The notes below the pieces were generated by a model. It saw nothing but the letters and a program-made list of their open reading frames with translations. It did not search any database and was not told where the DNA came from. A stretch of DNA of 64,000 bases from Wallacemonas rigidus (taxonomy: Eukaryota > Euglenozoa > Kinetoplastea > Trypanosomatida > Trypanosomatidae): NCBI GenBank assembly GCA_030849045.1, contig JASAOL010000522.1:1-64000 (forward strand). Reading direction: 5' to 3'. Made by a program: the position numbers and the translations under genes. Below, piece after piece: positions 9,198 through 17,411 of this stretch; position 1 is the first letter of the stretch; each line of letters begins with the position of its first letter.

Positions 9198-10568
9198 TCA
9201 CGCGTCTACCATCATAAAGTGCGGACGGGACGCGTGATCCCATCCATCAAGCGACTCCAAAAACACCTCAGAGACAAGCAGCCACGCCTGCGTTCGCGCA
9301 CCGCGCGCGGCACTAACCGACACCGCCGCGCTGTCTTGTGGAATCGGCGAGACTAGCACGTCGACTTCCTCCACGTGCACAGTGGGCCCTTCTCGTGTGA
9401 TGTGCGTGAGAAGAACAAACGGCACGCAGACGGCGGACTTCACCACCCGCACCTCCGTTCGACGACCAACTTGTACCTCAGCCTCTGCCGCCGCGTCTGT
9501 ATGGCGCCGCACGCACCACCATCCATCTCGACTGAAAAGTCGAAGGCTCATACCGTGCACAAACGCTCGACCGAGCACACTCTCCTCCGCGGCCACACCA
9601 GCGGTGAGCGATGCCGAGGGCTGCTCTGTGAGAAGTACGCACACCGATGCGGTGATCTCGGCGAGTGACTTGAGTTTTTCCACCAGGCGTTGAACGCACG
9701 CGTGCATTGCGAACGTCTCGTCGCGATTTCCCCCTGCCTGCAACGCTCTCGTCTCCCACAGCACCGGAAAGCACCGCCGAATAAGCACCGTGAGGTCGTC
9801 GACGACAAGCAGACAGCGTCCCCCAGGCGCACTCCCACGTCTTTGACGGTCGACCATGAAGTGCTCATGAACAGCAGGAAGGACGACACCCTCCAAACTC
9901 TCCACATCCGACACGGGCACGACGTACACGCGCGACGCGACGGACGCAGCCTCCACGCCCGTTGCCGCGACGATCGGTACACACACATCTACAGCTGCTG
10001 CACCCGCTGAGGCTGTCAACCAGTACACACGATGATCATCGGCGGCGTTTACGCCGGGCGTGCCGGATAGGGCTGCTCCAGCCGACGATGGGGACGTGTG
10101 CGAGCGTGAAGGATCAGAACGAAGAGTGAAGACGTTGGAGGCCCACCGCTGCGCGAGCTGCCGGGCGGATCCGAAGCCGACACGACTCGCGGTCAGCTCA
10201 ATCAAATGACCAGGCGACAGCCCGCCGCCCAGAGCGTCGTCGAGTGTTGGCAGTGAAGTTGGAATACGCGCATAACGCATGTGCGCCTCACGAGCGAGTA
10301 GTTGCCCGACACTCAACACTGGTCTACATGACGGCGCCGACATCACCCCGTCCTGCCGGACGACACCGTCGATGAGCGCGGCAGACACACTCTCATCCTT
10401 AGCGAGGAGGAGCGAATGCTGGTGTGCTGCTCGGCGCCAGAGGTCGTGGACACCAGAGAGCGAGAGACGGTACGCTTGCATTAATACCGGCGCGGGCTCT
10501 AGCAGCACATCCTTGCTGATCTCGACGGGATCACGCTCGCGGTGACGCTCACTCGTCTCTGAATTCAT
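9198..10568 (-). CDS. RAD51/RecA-family paralogue with degenerate Walker A
   Basis: The product is 456 aa. RAD51 paralogues help load or stabilise RAD51 filaments during homologous recombination. The segment IPTSLPTLDDALGGGLSPGHLIEL (about 102-125) is the classic lead-in to a RecA ATPase core (TG...LD.LLGGGI..G.I.EI). The following P-loop reads ASRVGFGSARQL (127-138), so the G-x4-GK-T/S pattern has lost its Lys. Walker B survives as CLLVVDDLT in mid-protein. A canonical RAD51 or DMC1 is therefore excluded. The degenerate loop and long N-terminus suggest a RAD51D/XRCC2-like paralogue, such as the RAD51-4 or RAD51-6 class of trypanosomatids, but I cannot assign which. The ATG at 10568 lies 11 nt after a predicted acceptor AG. 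Confidence 0.85.
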   Translation of the reverse strand: MNSETSERHRERDPVEISKDVLLEPAPVLMQAYRLSLSGVHDLWRRAAHQHSLLLAKDESVSAALIDGVVRQDGVMSAPSCRPVLSVGQLLAREAHMRYARIPTSLPTLDDALGGGLSPGHLIELTASRVGFGSARQLAQRWASNVFTLRSDPSRSHTSPSSAGAALSGTPGVNAADDHRVYWLTASAGAAAVDVCVPIVAATGVEAASVASRVYVVPVSDVESLEGVVLPAVHEHFMVDRQRRGSAPGGRCLLVVDDLTVLIRRCFPVLWETRALQAGGNRDETFAMHACVQRLVEKLKSLAEITASVCVLLTEQPSASLTAGVAAEESVLGRAFVHGMSLRLFSRDGWWCVRRHTDAAAEAEVQVGRRTEVRVVKSAVCVPFVLLTHITREGPTVHVEEVDVLVSPIPQDSAAVSVSAARGARTQAWLLVSEVFLESLDGWDHASRPHFMMVDA

Positions 10569-11242
10569 GGAGAAGAGACCTGGAAGAAGAGGAGACGAGC
10601 TAGGTGAAGAATGATGGGCAGATGAGAACGACCATGCGCGATCATCGCGGTGCCGCGTGGAGGTTGCTCAAGCGTACACACGCCTGTGTGGTCGTGTCCC
10701 GACAGTCGTCGGTGCAGCGGCTCATGTGTGCAGAGGCGAGCGAGACGCTAACGTGTACTGCTCGTTGGACTTTCGCCGTCTCCGAGCGGATCCACACACA
10801 CAGTTTTTATCCGCTCTTTGATTTGAGGACATTGTGTTGCTCACGCTGCAGTTTCTGTTGGCGACACTTTTTTCTTTTTCCCCCTGCCGTTTGTGGCGAT
10901 GCACTACAGTGATAGACGATGCACACGCGCTTTTTTTTTTTTCCTCTATCTTTACTCTTTCGAAACAACAGCGGATCAGCGTGGGAGAGGGGAAGAGGAG
11001 AGAAACATAGTTCAGTAGTGGCTTCTCGCTGTTTCGCCATGGCCGCGCGTTGTCCAAGCGCGTCAAAGTGTCTGTGGAACGAAGTCTGTGAGGTGATTAG
11101 TCAAATTATAATACTGTCGTGAAGAGTAATGGCGAAGACCCACCTATACAAATGAACGACGACTCTGCACGCATACACACACACACACACAAGAAGCCGT
11201 ACGTCGTATCTTCTCGTTTCGGTGATGTCTGCTGGCGTCGAC
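10569..11242. other. Intergenic spacer
   Basis: No gene is recognised. T-rich runs on the + strand near 10870 and 10930 are A-rich in the transcribed sense, as in a 3'UTR. A (CA) run lies near 11175. Confidence 0.5.
10580..10601 (-). promoter_or_regulatory. Predicted SL acceptor of the RAD51 paralogue
   Basis: A CTCGTCTCCTCTTCTTCCAG tract has its AG at 10581-10580, giving an 11-nt 5'UTR. Confidence 0.55.
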
Positions 11243-11620
11243 TCACTTCTGAGCGCGGTTCGCTTCCAGCATGCCGCTGTAGATGTCATTCATATGCCTG
11301 GCGAGATCGACATCTTTTTGAGATACCTTGTTGCCCAAGTCATGTGTCGTCAGGCGGACGCCAACGCGATTGTACACGTTCATCCAGTTCGGGTGGTGGT
11401 CGTTCGCATCACAGAAAGGCGCCACGCGCACCATGAAGTTCATCGCCTCGCCAAAGTCGCGGAAGACAAAGTCGCGGCGAATGGTGTTGATCGCATTCCC
11501 GTCTGTGTGCCACCCGGGCAGGGACTGAAGTGCCTGCGTGACGGCGGGTGCGGAGAGCGCGCTGAGACGGCCAGAACGCCCGGTCGATGCGCACAACACA
11601 GAAAGACTTTGGCGGAACAT
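11243..11620 (-). CDS. Pterin-4-alpha-carbinolamine dehydratase, probably mitochondrial
   Basis: The enzyme dehydrates 4a-hydroxytetrahydrobiopterin, recycling the cofactor of aromatic amino-acid hydroxylases. The family core is present: FVFRDFGEAMNFMVRVAPFCDANDHHPNWMNVYN and LTTHD, with catalytic His75-His76 and His93 counted from this start. From the ATG at 11620 the protein is 125 aa, against ~104 for bacterial and animal enzymes. The extra N-terminus (MFRQSLSVLCASTGRSGR) looks like a mitochondrial presequence. The frame stays open upstream to 11749, with further Mets at 11704 and 11749. However, that stretch contains a C/T tract ending in CAG immediately before this ATG, so the shorter form is preferred. 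If an acceptor further upstream is used, the protein would be up to 168 aa. Confidence 0.9.
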   Translation of the reverse strand: MFRQSLSVLCASTGRSGRLSALSAPAVTQALQSLPGWHTDGNAINTIRRDFVFRDFGEAMNFMVRVAPFCDANDHHPNWMNVYNRVGVRLTTHDLGNKVSQKDVDLARHMNDIYSGMLEANRAQK

Positions 11621-11655
11621 CTGCGTGGAGATAGATATAGAGAGAGGGGAACAGC
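11621..11655 (-). promoter_or_regulatory. Predicted SL acceptor abutting the dehydratase ATG
   Basis: The tract TTCCCCTCTCTCTATATC continues to CACGCAG, with AG at 11622-11621 and the ATG starting at 11620. Use of this site would give a 5'UTR made of the spliced leader alone. Confidence 0.45.
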
Positions 11656-12075
11656 TCACGACACGAGAGGAAGTGAGCGAGGCTGCACAACACAGGCGGT
11701 TCATGGGGGAGAGAGGAGTCCGCGGAGTGGAGGCGGGTGCGGGGAACACAAGTCACGGGACGCGAACAGATGGCACAATATGCTTGTGGGTGGGCACACG
11801 CCAACGGAGGTGCGTTGCGAACATCACCACGCGTACGCATCACAGCAGCTGACGCTTTCTTTTCCTTTTTCTTTTGGTGAACCGACTTTTGTGAGCGCTG
11901 CACATCTCACCAATGTACTGGTGCAGGCGCTACTTCCCGAGACAGACGGCAACGAACACGGGAGCACCTACCCACACACACGCATAGACGAAAACAGTGC
12001 GGCAAGCCGTTGAGCAACAAAAAAGAGAAAAACAACTTCTGGGGGCGCGGAGGACGTGTTCGTGTGCATATACTC
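11621..12075. other. Intergenic spacer
   Basis: It holds the acceptor region of the dehydratase gene, a possible longer N-terminal reading of it (to 11749), and the 3' flank of the 78-aa gene. No separate gene is seen. Confidence 0.5.
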
Positions 12076-12312
12076 TTACGCACCAGATGTTTTTGTGGCT
12101 GACGCCGACAACTGCGCCACCATCCGTTGTTCCTCTGTCCGGAGCTGATTCTGTAGGGCAACAAGCTCTCGCTTTTCCGCTTCAAGCTGCACAATTTCAG
12201 CCTCAATCGAGGCGAGCAGCGCTGCGTTGTACGCGTCGCCGGTGTGCTGTTCGGCCTGGCCAGTGGCTCTACTTGATGATCGCGCAGCAGACAAAACTTC
12301 TGCACGACGCAT
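12076..12312 (-). CDS. Small coiled-coil protein, 78 aa, function unknown
   Basis: I do not recognise a family. After a Ser/Ala-rich N-terminus of about 25 residues, the region 28-68 (ALLASIEAEIVQLEAEKREL and onward) is an uninterrupted heptad-like helix. The tail SASATKTSGA is short and polar. No signal peptide, membrane segment or metal site is visible. Coding status rests on the regular coiled coil, on an ATG placed 38 nt after a good polypyrimidine tract with AG, and on its position between two real genes with room for its own processing signals. It could be a small subunit of a larger complex. Confidence 0.68.
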   Translation of the reverse strand: MRRAEVLSAARSSSRATGQAEQHTGDAYNAALLASIEAEIVQLEAEKRELVALQNQLRTEEQRMVAQLSASATKTSGA

Positions 12313-12784
12313 GATGGTCGCTTGACGACAGACCGTGTGCGTGTGAGCGACTCAGATGTAGTGAGGAAGTAAAAGCGTGAGAGAGGGGGAAAAGGAAAGA
12401 GCATAGCGTAGAGCGAGGTGGGCCGTCACAGACACACACACACACACAGATGAGAAAAGAATTCAATGCGCTACCTTGTGATACCTTCAACACGTTTTCG
12501 TCAGCACAGACGCTCGAAAAGGTGTGCGCGTGCGGGGTCAAAACAGGGAAGTATGTTGTGTGTGATCGCACCGCGTGCATAGGACACTGGATGATAGGAC
12601 GGTTCGGTTTTTTTTCTTTTTCTTTCTTTGTACCTTCGCGCCGTGACATGGAGGACATCGAAAACGAGAAGAAGGGGCATCTGTGCAGACGTGAAGCGAA
12701 TCACAAACACCAAAACCGCAACAAAAACGTACGTTCGCGAGAGAGTGGCACAGGCACAAGAGTCAAGGCGCGTGGCGTCTCACC
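12313..12784. other. Intergenic spacer
   Basis: Beyond the acceptor it contains a (CA) run at about 12430-12447 and a T-rich stretch near 12608. No gene is seen. Confidence 0.5.
12351..12401 (-). promoter_or_regulatory. Predicted SL acceptor of the 78-aa gene
   Basis: The tract TCTTTCCTTTTCCCCCTCTC and further C/T-rich sequence end in CTGAG at 12352-12351, giving a 38-nt 5'UTR. Confidence 0.6.
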
Positions 12785-13429
12785 CTACACGTAGCTGTAG
12801 TCTTCCACCAGACTAACGCCCATCGAGACGTCCACATCAAGACCATAATACTCGACAGCGGCTCGCAGTGTCTGCGCATCATCTTGCGAAATCACCTCTA
12901 CATAAATCGTCACCGCACCACCATAGAGCCTGGACAAGGAGGTGCCTGTACGCACATCTTCGGTGGCGTCCTCAAGAGGCTGGTCAGCCGCTGGCGTCTT
13001 TTGAATTAAGAGGCCACTCGCGCCGCGTTGCTGCACCCACAGGGCGCTCTGCGCGAGCGAGCAGACAGCGCGGTCCGATCGTGTCTGTGCCTGACCGTGT
13101 CGAACTGCCGGATAAAACACCAACGCAATTCGGCCTTCCAGTGGACGATCTTCAAGTACCGATTCGACCGACTTCGCCGTGACATTACGAACAGGCGGCG
13201 CATCAAAGGAGAGCGGCTGACACGCGTCTGCAGCAGGAATGGCGACGAGTGTGCCCCATGCGCGCTCGTAGCCGTAGGTGGTGGCGCCAAACGGAACGGC
13301 CAAGACTCGGCCTTCCACGCTCTGCGCGACGATCTGAGGGCTGTGAATCTGAAAAGCCCACGCAGGCGACGCCACCAGCAGCACCGCGAGGATAAACACA
13401 GTCAGTGACTTGACGCATACAGTCCGCAT
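12785..13429 (-). CDS. Secreted/ER protein with a protease-associated (PA) domain
   Basis: The protein is 214 aa from the ATG at 13429. The frame continues to 13606, but through a T-rich splice tract that reads as Phe/Cys runs, so the inner Met is taken. Residues 1-27 form a clean signal peptide (MRTVCVKSL, then TVFILAVLLVASPAWA). The rest has PA-domain character: AVPFGATTYGYERAWGTLVAIPAADACQPL, then a core IALVFYPAVRHG with a Cys, ALWVQQRGASGLLIQKTP and the closing GGAVTIYVEVISQDDAQTLRAAV. PA domains cap proteases or sorting receptors, but stand-alone PA proteins (PRADC1-like) are known. No protease domain, transmembrane helix or KDEL-type signal is visible, so a luminal or secreted role is inferred. 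Confidence 0.85.
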   Translation of the reverse strand: MRTVCVKSLTVFILAVLLVASPAWAFQIHSPQIVAQSVEGRVLAVPFGATTYGYERAWGTLVAIPAADACQPLSFDAPPVRNVTAKSVESVLEDRPLEGRIALVFYPAVRHGQAQTRSDRAVCSLAQSALWVQQRGASGLLIQKTPAADQPLEDATEDVRTGTSLSRLYGGAVTIYVEVISQDDAQTLRAAVEYYGLDVDVSMGVSLVEDYSYV

Positions 13430-14570
13430 CACGCCCACGAAACTTAGAGCACCACAGAAAAAAACAAAACAAAAACAAAACAAAACAATAAAGCGTGCGC
13501 AGTACCGGAGAGGGAAAAGCGGATGAAATAAGGAGTAGAGGAGGAGGCGTGAGCGTGGGAAGACGAGCGCGAGTATAGGCATGCCAGGGCTATGGTGATG
13601 ACACATCGCCCATCACTGTCGGCGTGCGTACGTGTGCGTCTCCCATCCCATACACAAGTCAGTGCGCCGATCCCAGGAGGAGTGGTGGCGCAGGTGTGTG
13701 TGTGTGAAATCGAGACGATTTCATCTCGCTTCCTTTTTTTTTTTTCGGAGCTGGCGACATGGGGATGGCGCATGGGTGTCACGCACCCGAATACGCGTGC
13801 TGTGCGCCAAGGGTCTACTCGTGTAGTGTGTGCGGGCTCTTATCACTGAACAAAAACACGAGGTTGAGAAGTTGTACCCGGAAAAGGAAACGAGAAAATA
13901 AGAGGACGTAAAGGAAAAATACGAAAAAAAGAAGAGAACGTGATAAAAGAGGGGAGGAGGCTGCGCACTTGTCGGAGGTGAGATCAAGTGAGCGCACACA
14001 GAGATGCGGTAGCGACCCGGCCGTTTTCGAAGAACGAAAGGTGCCCTAACGATCATTAGAAGAAACAAGTCTCCGAGTAGTTTTTACACGCTCTCTGCGG
14101 ATCAAGAGAGAGAGTGGTGGAATATTGCTAAAAAGGGAAAGGCGAACGCAAGAAAAGATTTTTTTTTTGAAATTTAATGATCGACCAGGCCATTTCTACA
14201 GCACCAACCACGTGTTTTGCTTATTTTTAAAAAGGGCCCCACAGAGGGAATGAAAACCCCGAATGGTGTGAAAAAGACATGGATCAGAGGAGAGCAAGAG
14301 TAGTCAGAGATGCTTTCGGGTACTGTTGGGGCGCTCTTTTCATGATGTTTTTTTTTCTTTTTTCTTTTTTCTTTTTTCCCTTTTTTTTTTTGCTACTTCG
14401 CGTACCAAGAGAGAGAGAGAGCGCGAGGATGAAGGCGAAGGACCCGAACCACTAAGGCAGGAGCTATCCCAGCGATCACAACCAATACCTACGCGAGGAA
14501 ACACCCGCCCCTTAATACACGTAGGCGCGGTGCGAAACCGACGCGATTCGCGCTGGCACGGCCTCTGCAC
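13430..14570. other. Intergenic spacer, 1.1 kb
   Basis: No gene is seen. It has a (GT) run near 13696, a T12-T13 run near 13733, and a long T-rich block at 14345-14390 just downstream of the pyrophosphatase stop. Minus-strand frames here translate to Phe/Ser-rich low complexity. Confidence 0.55.
13443..13492 (-). promoter_or_regulatory. Predicted SL acceptor of the PA-domain gene
   Basis: A TTTTG-repeat tract (13492-13457) is followed by a first AG at 13444-13443 (CTCTAAG), 13 nt before the ATG. Confidence 0.62.
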
Positions 14571-15863
14571 CTAAACGGACACCTTATTCTGGATCTTGCG
14601 GAGGTTCTGCCACATATAGTACGACTCTTCGAGAACCTTCCAAGCAAAGTTCTTATCCTTGTACGCGCCATCGAAAGCGAACTTGTTCTCGATGCCTCCT
14701 TGACAGATCTTGTACACGCGGAACCACTCGCGGAGGGCATCGAGGCACCCGGGTAAGAACTTGGGCACGTCATCGATGTCCTTAATGAAGCGCGCGACCG
14801 GGTCGTTGACGGAGATACAAATTACCTTCCAGTCCATCTGGCCGTCGTCGATCATCCCGAGGATGCCGAGCACCTTCACAGGGTGCACCTCACCCACACG
14901 CATCTGGCGCATACCGATCTCCACGCCATCAACAGGGTCATTGTCGCCCATGACACCTTCTTCAAACGCCACATCGGTGCTTTCCCACGTCTGCGGGAAG
15001 GCCCCGTAGTTCCACATCATATCGCCGTGCTTGTAGAAGCGCGGTACACCGTTCTTGATATCCTGCTTGATTGGGTTGAAAGGCTCTCTGGTGGCGATCT
15101 CGAACTTGGCGCGTGTCCACTTGGGGATTTCACAGATGAAGTTGTAGCGGTTTGCGTGGATGTGCTCAGGCTTCGTACGAACGGGGTCACGCACCCAGAG
15201 AGGGATGTCGTGCCACGGACTGACCTGGCGCGTGAAGGTCGTCTCGAGGTCTTTGAAGAAGTACCTGACGCGGTAGCTCGGGGTGAAAATCTCGCCTTCG
15301 TCCTTGATGATGAGCTGCATCTGGTGGTAGGGCACGGAGAAGTCTGCAGAGACCATCGAGAAGGTCTCCTTGGTCTTGGCAGACTCCGGGTGCGTGCGCC
15401 ACCACTCCCAGAACGTGTCGAACGTGACGGAAGGCGCAGACTCGTCACCGCCTCCGAGCTCAGCGTACATCTTGGCGGTGGCCTCTTCGGAGAGGTTGCG
15501 GCCCACGTATTGGCAGAACTCCTTCAGCTGCTTCCGCGACAGCTTGCCGGTTTGCGTGAAATCAAAAGCGGCAAACATACGGTTCATGATCTTCTTCTGG
15601 AGCTCAAGATCAAGTTCTTGCTTCGAGTACGCGGCGAGGTCGAACTCAGAGGGGCCAGTGCGGTCGTCCTCGTCATCGGAGTTGGCTGCAGACGGAGGGG
15701 CAGTCGTGTTCTGAAGACCCGTCGAGAACTCGGTCACGGGCTGCGTCGGGCGTACTTCAGACTTGTGCAACCCGTGCACGTCATCGGCACAGGCTGGCTC
15801 CAGCAGCGGACTGCCGAGGCTGACGGCGTTCGCCGCACGCGCTGGATACTCTCCTTGTGACAT
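14571..15863 (-). CDS. VSP1: EF-hand soluble inorganic pyrophosphatase (acidocalcisomal VSP1 type)
   Basis: The protein is 430 aa. It hydrolyses inorganic pyrophosphate (and, in studied trypanosomatid homologues, short polyphosphate) in acidocalcisomes. The C-terminal family I pyrophosphatase domain carries the signature GDNDPVDGVEIG (306-317) with its three metal-binding Asp. Surrounding segments RYNFICEIPKWTRAKFEIAT and YGAFPQTWE are typical. The N-terminal half holds an EF-hand-like helix pair, with loop D101-F-T-Q-T-G-K-L...Q112. Position 12 is Gln rather than Glu, so calcium binding may be weak. The fusion of an EF-hand region to a family I enzyme is a kinetoplastid hallmark. The N-terminal ~85 residues are acidic and disordered. 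The minus strand upstream of the ATG is purine-rich. The likely acceptor is near 15961-15960, after a weaker tract, giving a ~96-nt 5'UTR. Confidence 0.95.
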   Translation of the reverse strand: MSQGEYPARAANAVSLGSPLLEPACADDVHGLHKSEVRPTQPVTEFSTGLQNTTAPPSAANSDDEDDRTGPSEFDLAAYSKQELDLELQKKIMNRMFAAFDFTQTGKLSRKQLKEFCQYVGRNLSEEATAKMYAELGGGDESAPSVTFDTFWEWWRTHPESAKTKETFSMVSADFSVPYHQMQLIIKDEGEIFTPSYRVRYFFKDLETTFTRQVSPWHDIPLWVRDPVRTKPEHIHANRYNFICEIPKWTRAKFEIATREPFNPIKQDIKNGVPRFYKHGDMMWNYGAFPQTWESTDVAFEEGVMGDNDPVDGVEIGMRQMRVGEVHPVKVLGILGMIDDGQMDWKVICISVNDPVARFIKDIDDVPKFLPGCLDALREWFRVYKICQGGIENKFAFDGAYKDKNFAWKVLEESYYMWQNLRKIQNKVSV

Positions 15864-16414
15864 ACGTTCTCTCTCTTCTTGTTGATTCCTGTTTTGCTTC
15901 CGAATGCGCTTTGTTTCGCTGCGTGTTTTTCCACGGAAACGCTGTGCTCTATCAATCTCCTTTGTTGACCAAAGAGTTTGAAAGAAAAACTTGAACCTAA
16001 ATGCTTTCGGACTAGATGTGGCTTGATAGACTCGTCTGTTGACGCGAATGATTCGGTTCGCACAATGAGAACAAACGAGAAGAACTAACGTGTATGTGTG
16101 TGACTGCTGCAGTCAGGATAAAAAGCGTCGAGCTTGGAACCCAGACGAGTGAAGGAGCGGAGGAGAGGGGGAGCGCAGTGCATGGCGGGAGGCGATATCT
16201 ATGCGAGTCACCTTTTTTTGTTCTTGTTGTTGTGAGAGGGCGTGAACAGAGCCAAATATGAGCCCCAATCAAAACCCAAGAGAAGGGAGCGGGAAGGGGA
16301 GGGGGAAATAGACCCAGCTGCGTGATGTGCGTGACGTGTGGTACACCTGTATGTTGTGTCTTCCGGTTCGCTGCTCAGATAGCTTCTTTTTCTTTTCTTG
16401 GTTGTCTTTTAGAG
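15864..16414. other. Intergenic spacer
   Basis: It holds the pyrophosphatase 5'UTR. C/T-rich tracts on the coding strand occur near 16150 and 16290. No gene is seen. Confidence 0.5.
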
Positions 16415-16984
16415 TTACACGGTGTCTGAATTTGGCGGCACTGGAGGCAGCGTTTTGTGCGCCGTCTCCAGCACCATGCTCAGTCGTGTGATAGCGTGTT
16501 GACGTGCTGCGATCTCTGAACGCAGATGCGCGATAATAGCGAGACGCGCCGTCTGATGCAGTTTACTGCGAATGCCGCCTTGCACCATCGCCACCTTCTC
16601 TTCAAAGGCGGCCAGCGACTGGGTCAAGGCACGTTCCTGTGCGGCTTCACGCATGGCTCTCGCATCTGAAGCCGTCGAAGTCGAAGAGACCAACGACGGA
16701 GAGGGAGATGAGGACAATGCGCAGTGCGCTGCGACATCACGGAACGAGGCGTACATGTCGTCGATCATCTGTAGTAACTCGGCTGTCGACACGGCCCCTC
16801 CTGAGGCGGCTAGCCCGCCAACAGTCGACGCGGACGTGGCCTCCGTGGCGGCTGGTGCGGCTGCGCTTTCGACCTCGGAAGCCCGCATGCGCAGGAGAAG
16901 CTGCTCGAGTGCGGGAGGCATGCGCGGCATCACCGCGGGCCCAGCCGTCACGCCGTCATTCGGCTTTTGACCATCGGATGACAT
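16415..16984 (-). CDS. Conserved-looking hypothetical protein with C-terminal helix
   Basis: The product is 189 aa from the ATG at 16984. The open frame extends to 17206, but its first 74 codons cross a CT-repeat splice tract. I do not recognise the family. A short N-terminal helix (ALEQLLLRMRASEVESA) and a second one (TAELLQMIDDMYASFRDVAAHC) are separated by Ala/Ser/Thr-rich linkers. The last ~75 residues form a longer amphipathic helix (FEEKVAMVQGGIRSKLHQTA, then LRSEIAARQHAITRLSMVL), ending in a Pro-rich tail. It could be a small structural subunit. No catalytic motif, signal peptide or membrane segment is visible. Confidence 0.75.
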   Translation of the reverse strand: MSSDGQKPNDGVTAGPAVMPRMPPALEQLLLRMRASEVESAAAPAATEATSASTVGGLAASGGAVSTAELLQMIDDMYASFRDVAAHCALSSSPSPSLVSSTSTASDARAMREAAQERALTQSLAAFEEKVAMVQGGIRSKLHQTARLAIIAHLRSEIAARQHAITRLSMVLETAHKTLPPVPPNSDTV

Positions 16985-17411
16985 GTACACGGACGCTGCC
17001 CTCCTCTTATAGGGCTCACTGTGTCGGTAGAGAAACGACGAAGTCAACGCTATGTGGACGAGAGAACGAGAGAGAGAGAGAGAGACGGTATGAACAGTGC
17101 AGAGAAAGGCAAAGATGCGTACGGGAGAACATGGGATGTGTTCCCGTATTTCCTGTTGCCGAGCCTTCCAGTGGACACGCGCTGCACGTGGGGATGGAGT
17201 GCGCACTGGACGGGAGGACGGGAGGCGGATCTCCAGCAGACTGGGTCCCCTAAGCCGATCATAGCGCTATACAATCGCGGCTCTTTATCTGTACGTATCT
17301 TTATTCTTCCTCTCTTTCTCACACGTTGTCTGCGCTTCCACACGCACACACACACAAAAAAAAAAAAAGAACAGAGAAGAAAAAATAAACGAATCGGAAG
17401 TGCCAACAGTG
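16985..17411. other. Intergenic spacer
   Basis: It contains the acceptor tract above, a CA run and an A12 run near 17355. No gene is seen. Confidence 0.5.
17050..17086 (-). promoter_or_regulatory. Predicted SL acceptor of the 189-aa gene
   Basis: A (CT)9-like repeat with flanking pyrimidines ends in CACATAG at 17051-17050, giving a 65-nt 5'UTR. Confidence 0.6.

Noticed and set aside
14883-15860. 325-codon plus-strand frame
   Set aside because: It lies entirely antisense to the pyrophosphatase coding region, with no independent support.
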